NCBI GenBank assembly: GCA_023823795.1
Contig: CP085710.1
Coordinates: 2,196,001 to 2,260,000, forward strand
Reading direction: 5' to 3'
DNA length: 64,000 bases
Origin: Bacillus sp. F19
GTDB taxonomy: Bacteria > Bacillota > Bacilli > Bacillales > Bacillaceae
Below the pieces are notes generated by a model. That model ran no database searches and was not told the origin of the DNA. It saw only the letters and a program-made list of their open reading frames with translations. The position numbers and the translations under genes are program-made. Shown here one piece after another: positions 19,246-27,788 of this stretch (the stretch's first letter is position 1; each line of letters begins with the position of its first letter).

Positions 19246-19309
19246 TTTTTTGGTCAAATTGGTTAATTTCATTTCCAATTGATGTGCGACCAAAATTTGA
19301 CCAAAAAAT
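19246..19309. repeat. 15-base inverted repeat with GACCAAAA motifs inside the left border
   Basis: TTTTTTGGTCAAATT (19246-19260) and AATTTGACCAAAAAA (19294-19308) are perfect inverted copies; a further GACCAAAA lies at 19288-19295. Related direct GACCAAAA motifs occur inside the right border at 40854-40885. Such iterated short sites next to an attachment core resemble arm-type sites of a tyrosine recombinase; no integrase gene is left in the window to support this. Confidence 0.45.
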
Positions 19310-19315
19310 AATTAC

Positions 19316-19825
19316 TTTAAGACATTTTTCAACAAGCAAATGGAAAAGGCGCAAAAAACTCAGCTGTAGCATTGGCCACAGGAACAGACATCACTCGATC
19401 AGCTTCACGAGATGCAGGAGCAGCTATTGTGAACCTAGAAGATTACAAAAGTGGAAATGGTGAAGGGACTGACAATGGTAAAGTAACTAGTCAGGCTGCT
19501 CGAAATACTCATTCGAACGGTACTGTTTCGGAAGCGCGGAACTGGTTCAACTAAACAATCAGAAGGTAGAAAAAACGAAGAGGTCAAACCTTCTACTCAA
19601 CGAACATCAGGATCAAGTACTCATCAACCTTCCCAGCATCGCAAGCCGTCAGGAAGAATGGAAAGTCACCAAGAGGTAGCAGCTTCAAGAGAATCAGATA
19701 AACACATTACTCGATGGGAAGCTGAGCAGCAGATCAAAAAAAGAAATGCAAACCCTTCTACTGAAACGGTCAAGAGATCAGAAAGCAGGCAACCAAGAGC
19801 AAAGGAATCCAAACGACGAAAATGA
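19316..19825 (+). pseudogene. Truncated, frameshifted C-terminus of a ConG-like conjugation membrane protein
   Basis: The frame starting near 19322 reads FQQANGKGAKNSAVALATGT... and ends early at 19554. From about 19535 the next frame continues with a Ser/Gln/Lys-rich hydrophilic tail to TGA 19823-19825, so one frameshift separates two halves of a single C-terminus. Low-complexity tails of this sort end the large ConG/YddG (VirB6-like) membrane proteins of ICEBs1-type elements, and the next gene is a CwlT homologue, as in ICEBs1. The membrane part has been deleted up to the island border. Confidence 0.55.
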
Positions 19826-19916
19826 TGTTGGAGAAAAGCATTCTGACGCAATTACATTTGATTGGATGAGCAATCCCTAGTTGTTGCGTCAGAATGGCTT
19901 TCAGAAATGAGATCAT

Positions 19917-20954
19917 ATGCAAGGCGTGTTGAAGAAAGGTGCAAAAGTTGCTGGAACCGTTGCCGTTCTTAAAAACCCTCTTACGTGGATCATTGCAGGT
20001 ATCCTTCTTCTTCTTACATCTATTTTCGGAATCGCTTTATTCGTTTCTATCAGTTTGGGTGGTGAGAATCAATTTGAATCTGGAATGTCAGGCGAAGGTG
20101 CAGGAGGAACAGTGCAAGTGTCGGCTGAAGTCCTTCGATATGAACCCCTCATACGGAAATATGCAGAGGAATACGGGATTGGCGAGTATGTGGGGCTAAT
20201 TATGGCTCTTATTCAACAAGAATCAGGTGGAAGGCATTTAGACGTTATGCAATCGTCTGAATCGATCGGACTTCCACCCGGGGCTATCACGGACCCTGAA
20301 TACTCGATTCAAATTGGTGTGAAATACTTTGCAGACGTGATGAAACAAGCTAAAGGTGATGTTCATTTAGCTTTTCAGTCATACAACTTCGGTAACGGGT
20401 TTATTGGATTTGCATTAGAACGTGGGGGCTATTCGAAAGAAGTAGCAACCCAATTTAGTTCTATGATGGCTGCTAAAATGGGCTGGTACAGATATGGTGA
20501 CGTGGATTATGTTGAACATGTTCTTCGCTATTATGATACTGGAAATGGCAGTGTAATGGTTGTAGGCGACGGTACCCAATCGTTTGATGTAGAGGAAGTT
20601 CATACGATTATGAAAGAGTTTCTTGGCCGGCCTTATGTATGGGGTGGCAGAACACCAGCCGCAGGAGGTTTTGATTGTTCGGGATTGCTCGAGTACGCCT
20701 TTGCACAAGTTGGGGTCGACATGTACGGAACAGCTCAATCCCAATATGACAAAACCGTCCCGGTTCCTGAAGATCAAATTAAACCAGGGGATCTAGTCTT
20801 TTTTTCTACCTATAAGCCAGGTGCCTCTCACGTTGGTATGTATGTGGGAGATGATCAATTTATTAATGCAAATGGCAGCAATGGTACGTCTTATTCATCC
20901 GTTCAAGAATGGAAAGGCCTATATCCATTCTTAGGTTTTAGAAGGATTCAGTAA
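19917..20954 (+). CDS. cwlT: CwlT-like bifunctional conjugation wall hydrolase
   Basis: 345 residues (ICEBs1 CwlT has 329). An N-terminal membrane anchor (residues ~20-45) is followed by a lysozyme-like domain (~70-190: LIMALIQQESGGR with the catalytic Glu, then SYNFG) and an NlpC/P60 domain (~215-343: FDCSGLLEYAF with the catalytic Cys, later SHVGMYVG with the His). In ICEBs1-type elements this enzyme opens the wall for mating-pair formation. It is intact here although the rest of the transfer machinery is gone. Its ribosome binding site is weak. Confidence 0.9.
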   Translation: MQGVLKKGAKVAGTVAVLKNPLTWIIAGILLLLTSIFGIALFVSISLGGENQFESGMSGEGAGGTVQVSAEVLRYEPLIRKYAEEYGIGEYVGLIMALIQQESGGRHLDVMQSSESIGLPPGAITDPEYSIQIGVKYFADVMKQAKGDVHLAFQSYNFGNGFIGFALERGGYSKEVATQFSSMMAAKMGWYRYGDVDYVEHVLRYYDTGNGSVMVVGDGTQSFDVEEVHTIMKEFLGRPYVWGGRTPAAGGFDCSGLLEYAFAQVGVDMYGTAQSQYDKTVPVPEDQIKPGDLVFFSTYKPGASHVGMYVGDDQFINANGSNGTSYSSVQEWKGLYPFLGFRRIQ

Positions 20955-20967
20955 TGGGGGTGAAATC

Positions 20968-21504
20968 ATGGAACCAAACCAAAAGAAAAATTACATCTTG
21001 TTGATGTGCGGATTTGTAGCAGCTGCCATCATCGTCGTGTATGTCTTCAGCTTGCGCTCTCAGCTGCAGGAAATCAGAGCCAATCAGAGAAATTATGAAG
21101 AACAGATTAATTCGTTATCATCTGTTCAACAAAGCGAGGCTGTAAATACAAACCGTGAGTTCCTTGAATCGTTTTTCACCTATGAAACCACAGCTGAACG
21201 ATATAAAAAAATAGAACCTTTCATGACCGATCAAGGATTTAAAGCAACCCATCCTTCAGGGACAGAACTTCCGGATTCAGAAGAATCGGTAAAATCGTCC
21301 ATGGTAGGGCTGAAACCCTTTGAGTATCAGTCATCGAAAACGGAAGCAGAGTTTTTTAATGAGTTTAAACTCTCGACAGAGTTTAATAATGTGGCCAGCA
21401 CAGAAACGGTGATTGTCAAAACGTCCTTGATCTATGTGAAAGAGAAAGGTTGGAGAATTGATGATGTCGAGTATGTTGGCGAGTTAACAGGACGATCTAT
21501 GTAA
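20968..21504 (+). CDS. YddI-like conjugation-element protein
   Basis: 178 residues, 13 bases behind cwlT with GGGGTGA before the ATG. One N-terminal membrane segment (~9-28), a short coiled coil (~30-50), then a compact domain (~60-170) with alternating strands and a NVASTETVIVKTSLIYV region, like the periplasmic-facing domains of VirB8/YddI type proteins. In ICEBs1 yddI follows cwlT directly, so position supports the name. Role in transfer not established. Confidence 0.7.
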   Translation: MEPNQKKNYILLMCGFVAAAIIVVYVFSLRSQLQEIRANQRNYEEQINSLSSVQQSEAVNTNREFLESFFTYETTAERYKKIEPFMTDQGFKATHPSGTELPDSEESVKSSMVGLKPFEYQSSKTEAEFFNEFKLSTEFNNVASTETVIVKTSLIYVKEKGWRIDDVEYVGELTGRSM

Positions 21505-21560
21505 CGCTATTGAGTGCAGATGAAATATTCTTTTAAAAATTATTAAAATGAGGTGTAACT

Positions 21561-22235
21561 GTGGAACGTCCTTTTATTCCTTCAAGTAATCCCCGAATAT
21601 TTAATCTGACTGAAGAAGATATCGAGTGGTTTGATGACTTTTTTCAATCAAAAGAGTTTGCAGAAGCTTTAGCAATCGTTTGGGGATTTGGCTCTCATTT
21701 TGTTGATTCATTTGCAGTTCGTAATGCGAATCATACGGTGGTAGAACGGTTTTCTCAGCTAGTGAGAAAAACACGACCTTTACATTCTTATGAATGTAAG
21801 GATAAAGCAAAACCATATATACAGTGGGTATGCGCTATGCATTATTTACATCCTTTTGTTTTGAGAATTAAAAATATGGGGTGGGTAGGAAGTAACCATG
21901 AAAATAAACCATATCCTAAAGGGAATTTTGATGAAGAAGTGTTCGTTAAAATGTACATTAAATTGCATCATTCATTAGATACTTCCTACAGTAAGTCTAT
22001 TAAATATACCCGTCCTCGTCTTAGGATCCACGGAACAGCAGATGTACTAAGTCATATAAGTCATTTTCATTTTAATCAATTGAACGTAGGAGAAAAGAAA
22101 ATTCAAAATCATAAACAAACTACCCGAACGAAAACGCTTCAATATACGTAAAAACTAGAAATTCCCCAGATCTTAAATTATGTAAAAGCTGAAGAATCAA
22201 TTAAGAAATTTGATTCCTTGAAACTAGGATATTAA
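21561..22235 (+). pseudogene. Frameshifted LAGLIDADG-like protein
   Basis: The main frame runs from 21561 to 22151 (196 residues). Its end RLRIHGTADVLSHISHF ... TRTKTLQYT matches the second half of LAGLIDADG-type homing-endonuclease-like proteins, in which a KTLYY motif is followed by a final EIP-x-IL-x-Y...KF-x-SFKLGY segment. That segment exists here in the next frame (KLEIPQILNYVKAEES, ending KLGY and TAA at 22235), so a frameshift near 22147 breaks the gene. Alternative: an unrelated phage-type protein; the final motif makes the family likely but not certain. Confidence 0.5.
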
Positions 22236-22993
22236 TTTTCAGCTGATAGTGAACACGTAAATACGTTTTATAACCTCTGCATGTGGCGGTACCCCTTGAA
22301 GACGAAATCAGCCATCGCGGGCAAATACGCATAATCAAAAATTGCTACAAAAGCAGACCGAATAAAGAGAAAATTGACAGCATATGAGCTGTCAATTTTT
22401 CAATCTATACCGATTTATACTGGCTACAATGTAAGCTTGCAGTGGATTTAAAATTAAGTTCGAAAATTCATAAAAAAATTTGATGAAAAATTCTGTTTTG
22501 ATAATGCTAGATTCTCTTTCGAATTGTCGAAGTAAAATCCAAGGAATGACTATTAAAATCACGAACGAAATTTCTTGGAAATGATTCCTGAATTGCCGAA
22601 AAGACGAACGATTTTTAACCAGTTACAGCTGCAAATCGATGTTGTACCCGAACAATCCCCCTAAACCTTGGGCTTTCCCCAAACCCACTGGGAAACATTT
22701 CTCCAGACCCCCTTTATCGAACTCCCCAACCCCTCAGTCCTTGAGGGGCTCCCTCGCCGGGAGGCAGGAACAAACGTGGTTTGTTCAATGCCAAGAGGGT
22801 TTGGGTGTAGTAAACCTGTCAACTCCTTAAATTCCTTCCACTCCGTTTCAGTCAGACACTTACCGTTGACAAGGGCGTTTAATAAGTGTTTTGATTACCA
22901 GTCTATAAGGAAAAATACCAAAATTAGTAAGAAAGGTCTATTGTCGTTGGAAATTATATCCTTTATACTCACCTTGTCAAGGAGGAGAGTTTG
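22236..22993. other. Gene-poor stretch inside the island
   Basis: Contains a TGGCGGTACCCC match (22284-22295) to the first 12 bases of Tn3-type ends without the rest of the repeat, an AT-rich part, and a C-rich patch (22655-22800). On the minus strand 22661-22885 encodes an open frame (LTETEWKEFKELTGLLHPNP...VSQWVWGKPKV) without a start or ribosome binding site, perhaps the end of a decayed gene. Nothing intact seen. Confidence 0.4.
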
Positions 22994-23584
22994 ATGAAAA
23001 AAAAATGGTTAGTAGCAATATCCGCGATTGCACTTGTGGCCTCGCCACTTCCCTTTCAAACCGCAGACGCATCCTCAGAAAATGAATCGGTTCAAATGTC
23101 AGAGTTACCACCTGAGCTTGAACCCATTTTGAATGTAGCACCTGAACACCAGCCTACCTTGCAGCAAGGAAGTGCAGGTATAGAGGTTGAATTCGTTCAA
23201 GTAACGTTAAACCATTCTGGTTTTGAAACCGAAGTGGATGGACTGTTCGGAGCGCAAACAGATGAACAAGTGCGCCAGTTCCAGTCCGAGCATGGATTAG
23301 CTGTTGATGGAATTGTTGGTGTGGAGACATGGACTGCTATGTTCAATGAACACCAAGAAGTCATATTTCCAGTAGAAAAAGCGATTACTTATGCAGAGGA
23401 AGCCCTAGATAATGATGATCTAGTGTTTAGTAGCGATGGTGTGCTTCATAAGGACTCAGATGGAAAAGTATTTTATTCTTTGAAAGCACAAAGTCAAGAT
23501 TTAATTGATGGCGGAGGTACTGGAACGGTCGGATTCTATGATGTGTATCAAAATGGAGATGTTGTGGAATCAAAACCAAGATAG
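22994..23584 (+). CDS. Secreted protein with peptidoglycan-binding domain
   Basis: 196 residues from ATG 22994 (AAGGAGGAG upstream). Signal peptide (1-27, cleavage near ADA-SSE), then a PG_binding_1 domain (~residues 50-115: GSAGIEVEFVQVTLNHSGF, DGLFGAQTDEQVRQFQ, DGIVGVETWTAMF), then a C-terminal domain (~125-196) with YDVYQNGDVVESK, a small beta-rich unit. No catalytic domain. A similar peptidoglycan-binding unit ends the 1030-residue protein at 37251. Likely wall-attached; purpose unknown. Confidence 0.8.
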   Translation: MKKKWLVAISAIALVASPLPFQTADASSENESVQMSELPPELEPILNVAPEHQPTLQQGSAGIEVEFVQVTLNHSGFETEVDGLFGAQTDEQVRQFQSEHGLAVDGIVGVETWTAMFNEHQEVIFPVEKAITYAEEALDNDDLVFSSDGVLHKDSDGKVFYSLKAQSQDLIDGGGTGTVGFYDVYQNGDVVESKPR

Positions 23585-23711
23585 AAACTTGATTTATATG
23601 AATCACTGAAAGGCTTTCTCCCGTTTTATCAACCCTTGAACAAGATCCCAAAATATCAGATGAATACTCTATACAAAACTAGTTAACATAATCAGATATT
23701 ATAGGCATATA

Positions 23712-23750
23712 AAAAGGATCTTCGAGTTGTTGTGGAAGATCCTTTTCTTG
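23712..23750. terminator. Terminator
   Basis: AAAAGGATCTTC (23712-23723) and GAAGATCCTTTT (23735-23746) pair perfectly, followed by T-rich sequence. It serves the convergent genes at 22994 and 23756. A closely related hairpin was split by the insertion sequence at 30445. Confidence 0.8.
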
Positions 23751-23755
23751 TTTAA

Positions 23756-23986
23756 TTAAGCAACTGTTAGTTGAATAAGTCCCGATAAAGCTGCAATTAA
23801 ACCTATCAAAATACCTGATATTAATATCGTCCATAGAATAATATTCAATGGATTATTCAATCCCATTACTTCTTGCCATTTTGCCTTATAAGTATTGTCA
23901 TTTACATGATATCTCTTTAATTGAAAATAAAGATACATATTGAGCATGATAGAAATTATTAAACTAATAATTAAAGCTACAATCAT
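23756..23986 (-). CDS. Small two-helix membrane protein
   Basis: 76 residues with membrane segments at ~2-22 and ~48-72 joined by a basic loop. No clear ribosome binding site and no recognised family. Confidence 0.45.
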   Translation of the reverse strand: MIVALIISLIISIMLNMYLYFQLKRYHVNDNTYKAKWQEVMGLNNPLNIILWTILISGILIGLIAALSGLIQLTVA

Positions 23987-24138
23987 TGTATTAATTCCCC
24001 ATTTTTATTAGTGATTACGATTTAATACGTTTCTTGTGTAGGAAAAGTTCCAACTATTGTAAATTTCTATTGAGTATCGGACCTGTTGATTTAGTCAACA
24101 TAAGCGATTTTATCGGTAATTAAAAAACTACCCTTTAA

Positions 24139-24432
24139 GGGGTCCAGCCAACTTTTTAACCCTTTTATACGTTAAGACATTTTCTACCATATAATGATAC
24201 ATAATCACCTAAATATATTCATTATGTATCATTTAATAATTAATAAATTCCACTAAAATTAATAGGAAGCAAGAAAACCCTTATGTATCAAGGGATAGCG
24301 ATTTTTAACCAATGATACATAAATACAATGAGTATCATTGACACGAAAGGAAGCTTAGCGTAATAAAAACTGACTTCCAACTTCCATAAATTGTCTTAGC
24401 GTATATTTCCGTTAAAATGTTGGCGGTACCCC
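24139..24432. mobile_element. Miniature Tn3-type element (TIME-like) with internal recombination-site motifs
   Basis: Bounded by two 38-base inverted repeats (24139-24176 and 24395-24432) that agree at about 29 of 38 positions, start GGGGTCC/GGGGTACC and end ACGTTAAG/ACGCTAAG, as Tn3/Tn4430-type ends do. The 294-base interior has no gene but holds TGATACATAA motifs: an inverted pair at 24193-24205 / 24221-24233 and further copies at 24281-24290 and 24313-24322. That is the arrangement of a resolution site (two inverted core sites plus accessory sites). A diverged inverted copy lies at 33769. No 5-base target duplication is visible. Confidence 0.7.
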
Positions 24433-24560
24433 CCCTATAGGTATTCCTTTGAGATTGGCTCATATTACTGACAAAATTTCATATCAACAAGGGATTCCCT
24501 TTCAGTTCTTGAATAATCATTGAAGAAAAACATAAGTTTTTTAAAAGGAGGATAAGGTAA

Positions 24561-24800
24561 ATGATTGACTACGTAGTGAGTAATAAGGAATGGATATTCT
24601 CAGGTGTAGGTGTTGTGTTTCTAGGTTTTCTATTTAAAAACATTCTTAAAAAACTTTTTATCAAAAAGGATAAACTGCAGCAGGCTAATAATCATAAGAT
24701 TATAAAGAACAATTTTACTCAAAAAGCAGGAGATAATTCTCAAAATATTATGGGGAATAATGTGAAAATTACTAATAAGAAAGAAAATGAGGATATATAA
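24561..24800 (+). CDS. Small membrane-anchored protein, first gene of a coupled pair
   Basis: 79 residues. One N-terminal membrane segment (~11-30), a basic stretch, then a polar motif QKAGDNSQNIMGNNVKI near residue 55. AAAGGAGG precedes the ATG. The stop codon TAA touches the ATG of the next gene, so the pair is translationally coupled. The polar motif recurs in similar form at the start of the second protein (QTGGNHSNNYQAENMQI). The family is not recognised; short Gln/Gly/Asn motifs of this kind occur in bacterial conflict and signalling proteins. Likely a membrane partner of the downstream protein. Confidence 0.7.
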   Translation: MIDYVVSNKEWIFSGVGVVFLGFLFKNILKKLFIKKDKLQQANNHKIIKNNFTQKAGDNSQNIMGNNVKITNKKENEDI

Positions 24801-26036
24801 ATGTTTTCTGATAATTATAAACAAACCGGAGGTAATCATTCGAATAATTATCAGGCGGAAAACATGCAGATACATCAATATAATGGAATATCTTACTCTG
24901 ATGTAAAACAACTTACACTTGATATTTTTGAGGCTAATTTCTATAGATTGTCTAAAGAGGCAAGCGAAACTGCTCTTCAACGTGTAGAAGAGTTGATGGA
25001 CAAATTTTTAGGAAAGTTGAGGAATCAAAGTCCACAATTATTAGATAACATGAATGATCCTGATGTGCAATATAACTTATATAATGTGCAAATGGCATAT
25101 GCTAGATCAGGAGACGAAAAGCTAGGAGAACGACTATTATTAATGCTTTTAGAGCGTATAAAAGAAAAAAACAGAAATTTGAAGCAATTAATTTTAAACG
25201 AAGCTATAGCAGTCCTACCAAGACTTACCGAGACACAATTAGACATACTAACACTTATATTTGTATATACAAAGGTAAAATTCAAAAATATAGTTTCCTA
25301 TGAAACTTTAGCAAGAAAGTTAGAGGAAAATATAAATCCTTTTTTGACAAATGATTCTAGTGCTAATGACTATGACTTTAGTGACTATTTATATTTAGAG
25401 TCTCTAGGTTGTATTAGGAGTAAATATGTTCCAAAATCTTTCACTAGAAATACATCTTATAAAATAACAAAGGATCTTACAGGTTTGTATATGGATCGTT
25501 ATCCGCTGTTATTTTCTAGTGGAGTGGATGTACTGACATTAGAAGGCATGCTTAATGGGTTTCGTTTAAATAAAAAAGAAAAAGCAAAGGTTGAAACATT
25601 ACTAATGTTTTGTATAACAACAAGCCTAAATCAGTATAATGGAAGGGTAAAGACACCAATATTGGACAATAAAGCAGTAGTAAATGAACTAATGGAATTA
25701 GGAGAAACAAAAGAACTATTTTATAATTATTCTTTACAATTAGATACTTCAATATTTGATGAAAAAATGGCAAAGCAGAAAGCAAAGGAATTAGAATTAC
25801 CAGAGGAGATAATAAATAAACTTTACAAGCTTTCTTGTGATTCTATAAAGGTTAATAATGCAAAAGAAATCTTAATGTCAATATACTCTAATTATGGTTT
25901 GTTCTATGAAAGATGGGAAAAATCTAATGTATGGGGTCTAACACAATTAGGAGAAGTACTTTCACACGCACACTACATTAGTAAAATCAAATCTGAGCCT
26001 AATTTAAGTAACTGGATGGATGGCAGGTATGGCTGA
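24801..26036 (+). CDS. Helical cytoplasmic protein of a two-gene unit (LPO_1073/Vpar_1526-like?)
   Basis: 411 residues with no signal or membrane segment. The first ~30 residues carry a Gly/Asn/Gln motif similar to that of the upstream protein; residues ~35-150 are helical with acidic-basic patterns, and residues ~150-330 look like a winged-helix or four-helix region without catalytic motifs. The overall look recalls a hypothetical family I know as LPO_1073/Vpar_1526, with low certainty. It is followed by an inverted-repeat element, preceded by a miniature Tn3 element and sits in an island, which suggests a mobile cargo role, for instance defence. Function not shown. Confidence 0.7.
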   Translation: MFSDNYKQTGGNHSNNYQAENMQIHQYNGISYSDVKQLTLDIFEANFYRLSKEASETALQRVEELMDKFLGKLRNQSPQLLDNMNDPDVQYNLYNVQMAYARSGDEKLGERLLLMLLERIKEKNRNLKQLILNEAIAVLPRLTETQLDILTLIFVYTKVKFKNIVSYETLARKLEENINPFLTNDSSANDYDFSDYLYLESLGCIRSKYVPKSFTRNTSYKITKDLTGLYMDRYPLLFSSGVDVLTLEGMLNGFRLNKKEKAKVETLLMFCITTSLNQYNGRVKTPILDNKAVVNELMELGETKELFYNYSLQLDTSIFDEKMAKQKAKELELPEEIINKLYKLSCDSIKVNNAKEILMSIYSNYGLFYERWEKSNVWGLTQLGEVLSHAHYISKIKSEPNLSNWMDGRYG

Positions 26037-26063
26037 TAAATGTAAATAAAATTGTTTACTCTC

Positions 26064-26534
26064 AAAAGCGTAAAACCGCATTCTGTAGATTTGAAACAAA
26101 GTTGAACTGTTTATAAAAAGTCGCACCGTTTTACCCCTTTAGATAACCATTGTAAATGTCAAAATAAGATTGTACAAATTAGATTGAATAGTGATGTACA
26201 TATTTGATTTTATGGATGAATATTCCATTTTAATCATAGACCGTGATAACTTGACACGGAGCCTCTACGGGCATGAATTTCGAGACAAGAAGCCAGCAAT
26301 ATCAATAGCTGGCTCCACCTGACAAGGCTATCATGCCCGTCTCTCCATGTAAAGTTTCACTCAGGCAATCAGCCAAATTGTACATTCTTAAACAATCATT
26401 ATTGCACATAGTTAAATTAGCATTTGTAAACCATTTTCAAAGGGGTAAAACGGTACATCTTTTTTATAACATCGTGACTTTTTTTCAAATCTACATTAAG
26501 TTGTGTTTTCACTTTCGCCGTGGTTTACGCTCAT
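26064..26534. repeat. Long imperfect inverted-repeat element with central hairpins (MITE-like)
   Basis: Nested matching arms run from both ends inward: AGCGTAAAACC (26067-26077) with GGTTTACGCT (26522-26531), TGTAGATTTGAAA (26084-26096) with TTTCAAATCTACA (26483-26495), and a perfect 16-base pair at 26125-26140 / 26439-26454. In the centre are ACGGGCATGA (26267-26276) with TCATGCCCGT (26331-26340), and inside that AGCCAGC (26291-26297) with GCTGGCT (26308-26314). No gene is present. The whole ~470 bases could fold into one branched hairpin. Confidence 0.6.
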
Positions 26535-26571
26535 CTTGAAAGCTATGTTTTTTCCTATGTTTTCAATCAAT

Positions 26572-26605
26572 AAAAGAGCGCTGAAGATGCCCTTCAGCGC
26601 TTTTA
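26572..26605 (-). terminator. Terminator of the DNA ligase gene
   Basis: GCGCTGAAG (26578-26586) pairs with CTTCAGCGC (26592-26600), flanked by AAAAGA and TTTTA. It overlaps the ligase stop codon. Confidence 0.75.
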
Positions 26606-27436
26606 TTGTGCCGTCCATTTCTCGAATGATGGGATACGTAGATAGCCCTTTTTGGCTAGGTTGCGATATTTCACAACCCCTTTTAATTTTGGGTCCAAAT
26701 AAATAAAATCATCCGTTTCTGTCTGGATATGTTTTTTATATTCCGCATATAATTTTTTTCGGTCTGCTGGTTTCATAAATTCCATTAAGCCAGCAGGTGA
26801 TCCATCTTCAAAAGAGAGCAGCACACCAAATTCTTTTTTGCGCAAGCCAGTGATCAATATGTTTTCATACTGATAGTTGATTACTTTCAGCCATTGATCA
26901 GAGCGAGTACCAGGACGATACTTTGAATCAGCTTTCTTTAAAACGATCCCTTCAAGACCTTGTTCCTTGATCAAATCAAAGTATTGACTGCCGTGGCCTT
27001 CTATATGCTGCACATAAGCAATTCTATTGTCTGTAGGAAGAATGCTTTCCAGTAGCATTTTTCGTTCAATTAAAGGCTTATTCATCATGTTTTCGTTCTT
27101 ATAATATAAAATATCAAACACGCAATATTGAATGGCATGCAATGATTTTGAAGACTGAAATCGTTCCATCATTAGTTCCCAATTGGGTTTGCCTTTGTGA
27201 TCCGTTACAATAATTTCACCATCGAGAATAGTTCCGGAAGGAATATCGATCGTATGCAGCTCTTTGAATTTCGAGCTTACATCGTTTTTGAGCCGTGTAT
27301 ATAATTTCACCTTTCCATCGAATTTAGAAAGGGTTATTCTGATGCCATCAAGCTTCAATTCCGTTAAAAACTTTAAATCAGAAAAAGCTTCATTCGATTT
27401 ATGAAGCAACATAGGAGAAATATACAAATAAACCAC
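26603..27436 (-). CDS. ligB: ATP-dependent DNA ligase, LigB/YoqV type
   Basis: 277 residues, the size of the short ATP ligases of Bacillus prophages (YoqV of SPbeta). Nucleotidyltransferase motifs: I KLDGIR (adenylated Lys at ~residue 28), III CVFDILYY, IV EGIVLKK, V WLKV. A short OB-like C-terminus ends ADRKKLYAEYKKH...LRIPSFEKW. GTG 27436 is used as start; a TTG three codons later is possible. It probably seals nicks in the element or host DNA. A broken relative of its C-terminus lies outside the island at 46024-46190. Confidence 0.88.
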   Translation of the reverse strand: MVYLYISPMLLHKSNEAFSDLKFLTELKLDGIRITLSKFDGKVKLYTRLKNDVSSKFKELHTIDIPSGTILDGEIIVTDHKGKPNWELMMERFQSSKSLHAIQYCVFDILYYKNENMMNKPLIERKMLLESILPTDNRIAYVQHIEGHGSQYFDLIKEQGLEGIVLKKADSKYRPGTRSDQWLKVINYQYENILITGLRKKEFGVLLSFEDGSPAGLMEFMKPADRKKLYAEYKKHIQTETDDFIYLDPKLKGVVKYRNLAKKGYLRIPSFEKWTAQ

Positions 27437-27622
27437 CCCATCTAATTATAATGGTTTAATAGAACATATTAATTAGTGGAGTATTGGAATTGCAGGGGAA
27501 AGTTGATAAAAATATAGCTCTATCTAACCAACAATTATGACCTTCAGGTCAAAAAGGAAAGTCTTTAGGCTTCGATCTTCGATCGAATTAAAAGCTGTCG
27601 GTGGTCCTGTTTGTTTGTCTGC

Positions 27623-27781
27623 CTTTCGTCGTCTAATCGTAGCATGGCAACGGGGCGAGTCAAGGCACGTAAAAAATTTTTATCACAATTTTCCGCAAGC
27701 TCCAAATTGTGATAAAAATTTTTTCCTTTTCGCCTTGACTAGCCCCTTTCTGCCATGCCGTTATTCGTCTCTGACGAAAGG
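27623..27781. repeat. Large imperfect palindrome ahead of a 37-residue gene
   Basis: Successive arms pair in order: CCTTTCGTC (27623-27631) with GACGAAAGG (27773-27781); GCATGGCA (27643-27650) with TGCCATGC (27751-27758); GGGGC with GCCCC; AGTCAAGGC (27659-27667) with GCCTTGACT (27732-27740); and a perfect 20-base A/T-rich pair 27673-27692 / 27705-27724 around a 12-base loop. The outermost right arm runs into the ribosome binding site of the next gene, so the RNA fold could mask translation start. Confidence 0.75.
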
Positions 27782-27788
27782 AGGTGAC

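Noticed and set aside
22284-22295. TGGCGGTACCCC as a further Tn3-type terminal repeat
   Set aside because: Only 12 bases match; the remaining 26 bases lack the CGCTAAG end and other shared positions, so it is not counted as an element end.
22639-22830. Proline-rich plus-strand open frame
   Set aside because: C-rich low-complexity DNA without a ribosome binding site; translation has no protein-like pattern.
24193-24339. Short repeats considered as a CRISPR array or plasmid iterons
   Set aside because: Spacing is irregular, orientation alternates, and they lie inside a 38-base inverted-repeat pair; a recombination site explains them better.
27460-27622. Part of the open frame 27537-27902 as a longer form of the 37-residue peptide
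   Set aside because: The upstream codons run through the palindrome and lack a ribosome binding site; the perfect site is directly before ATG 27789.
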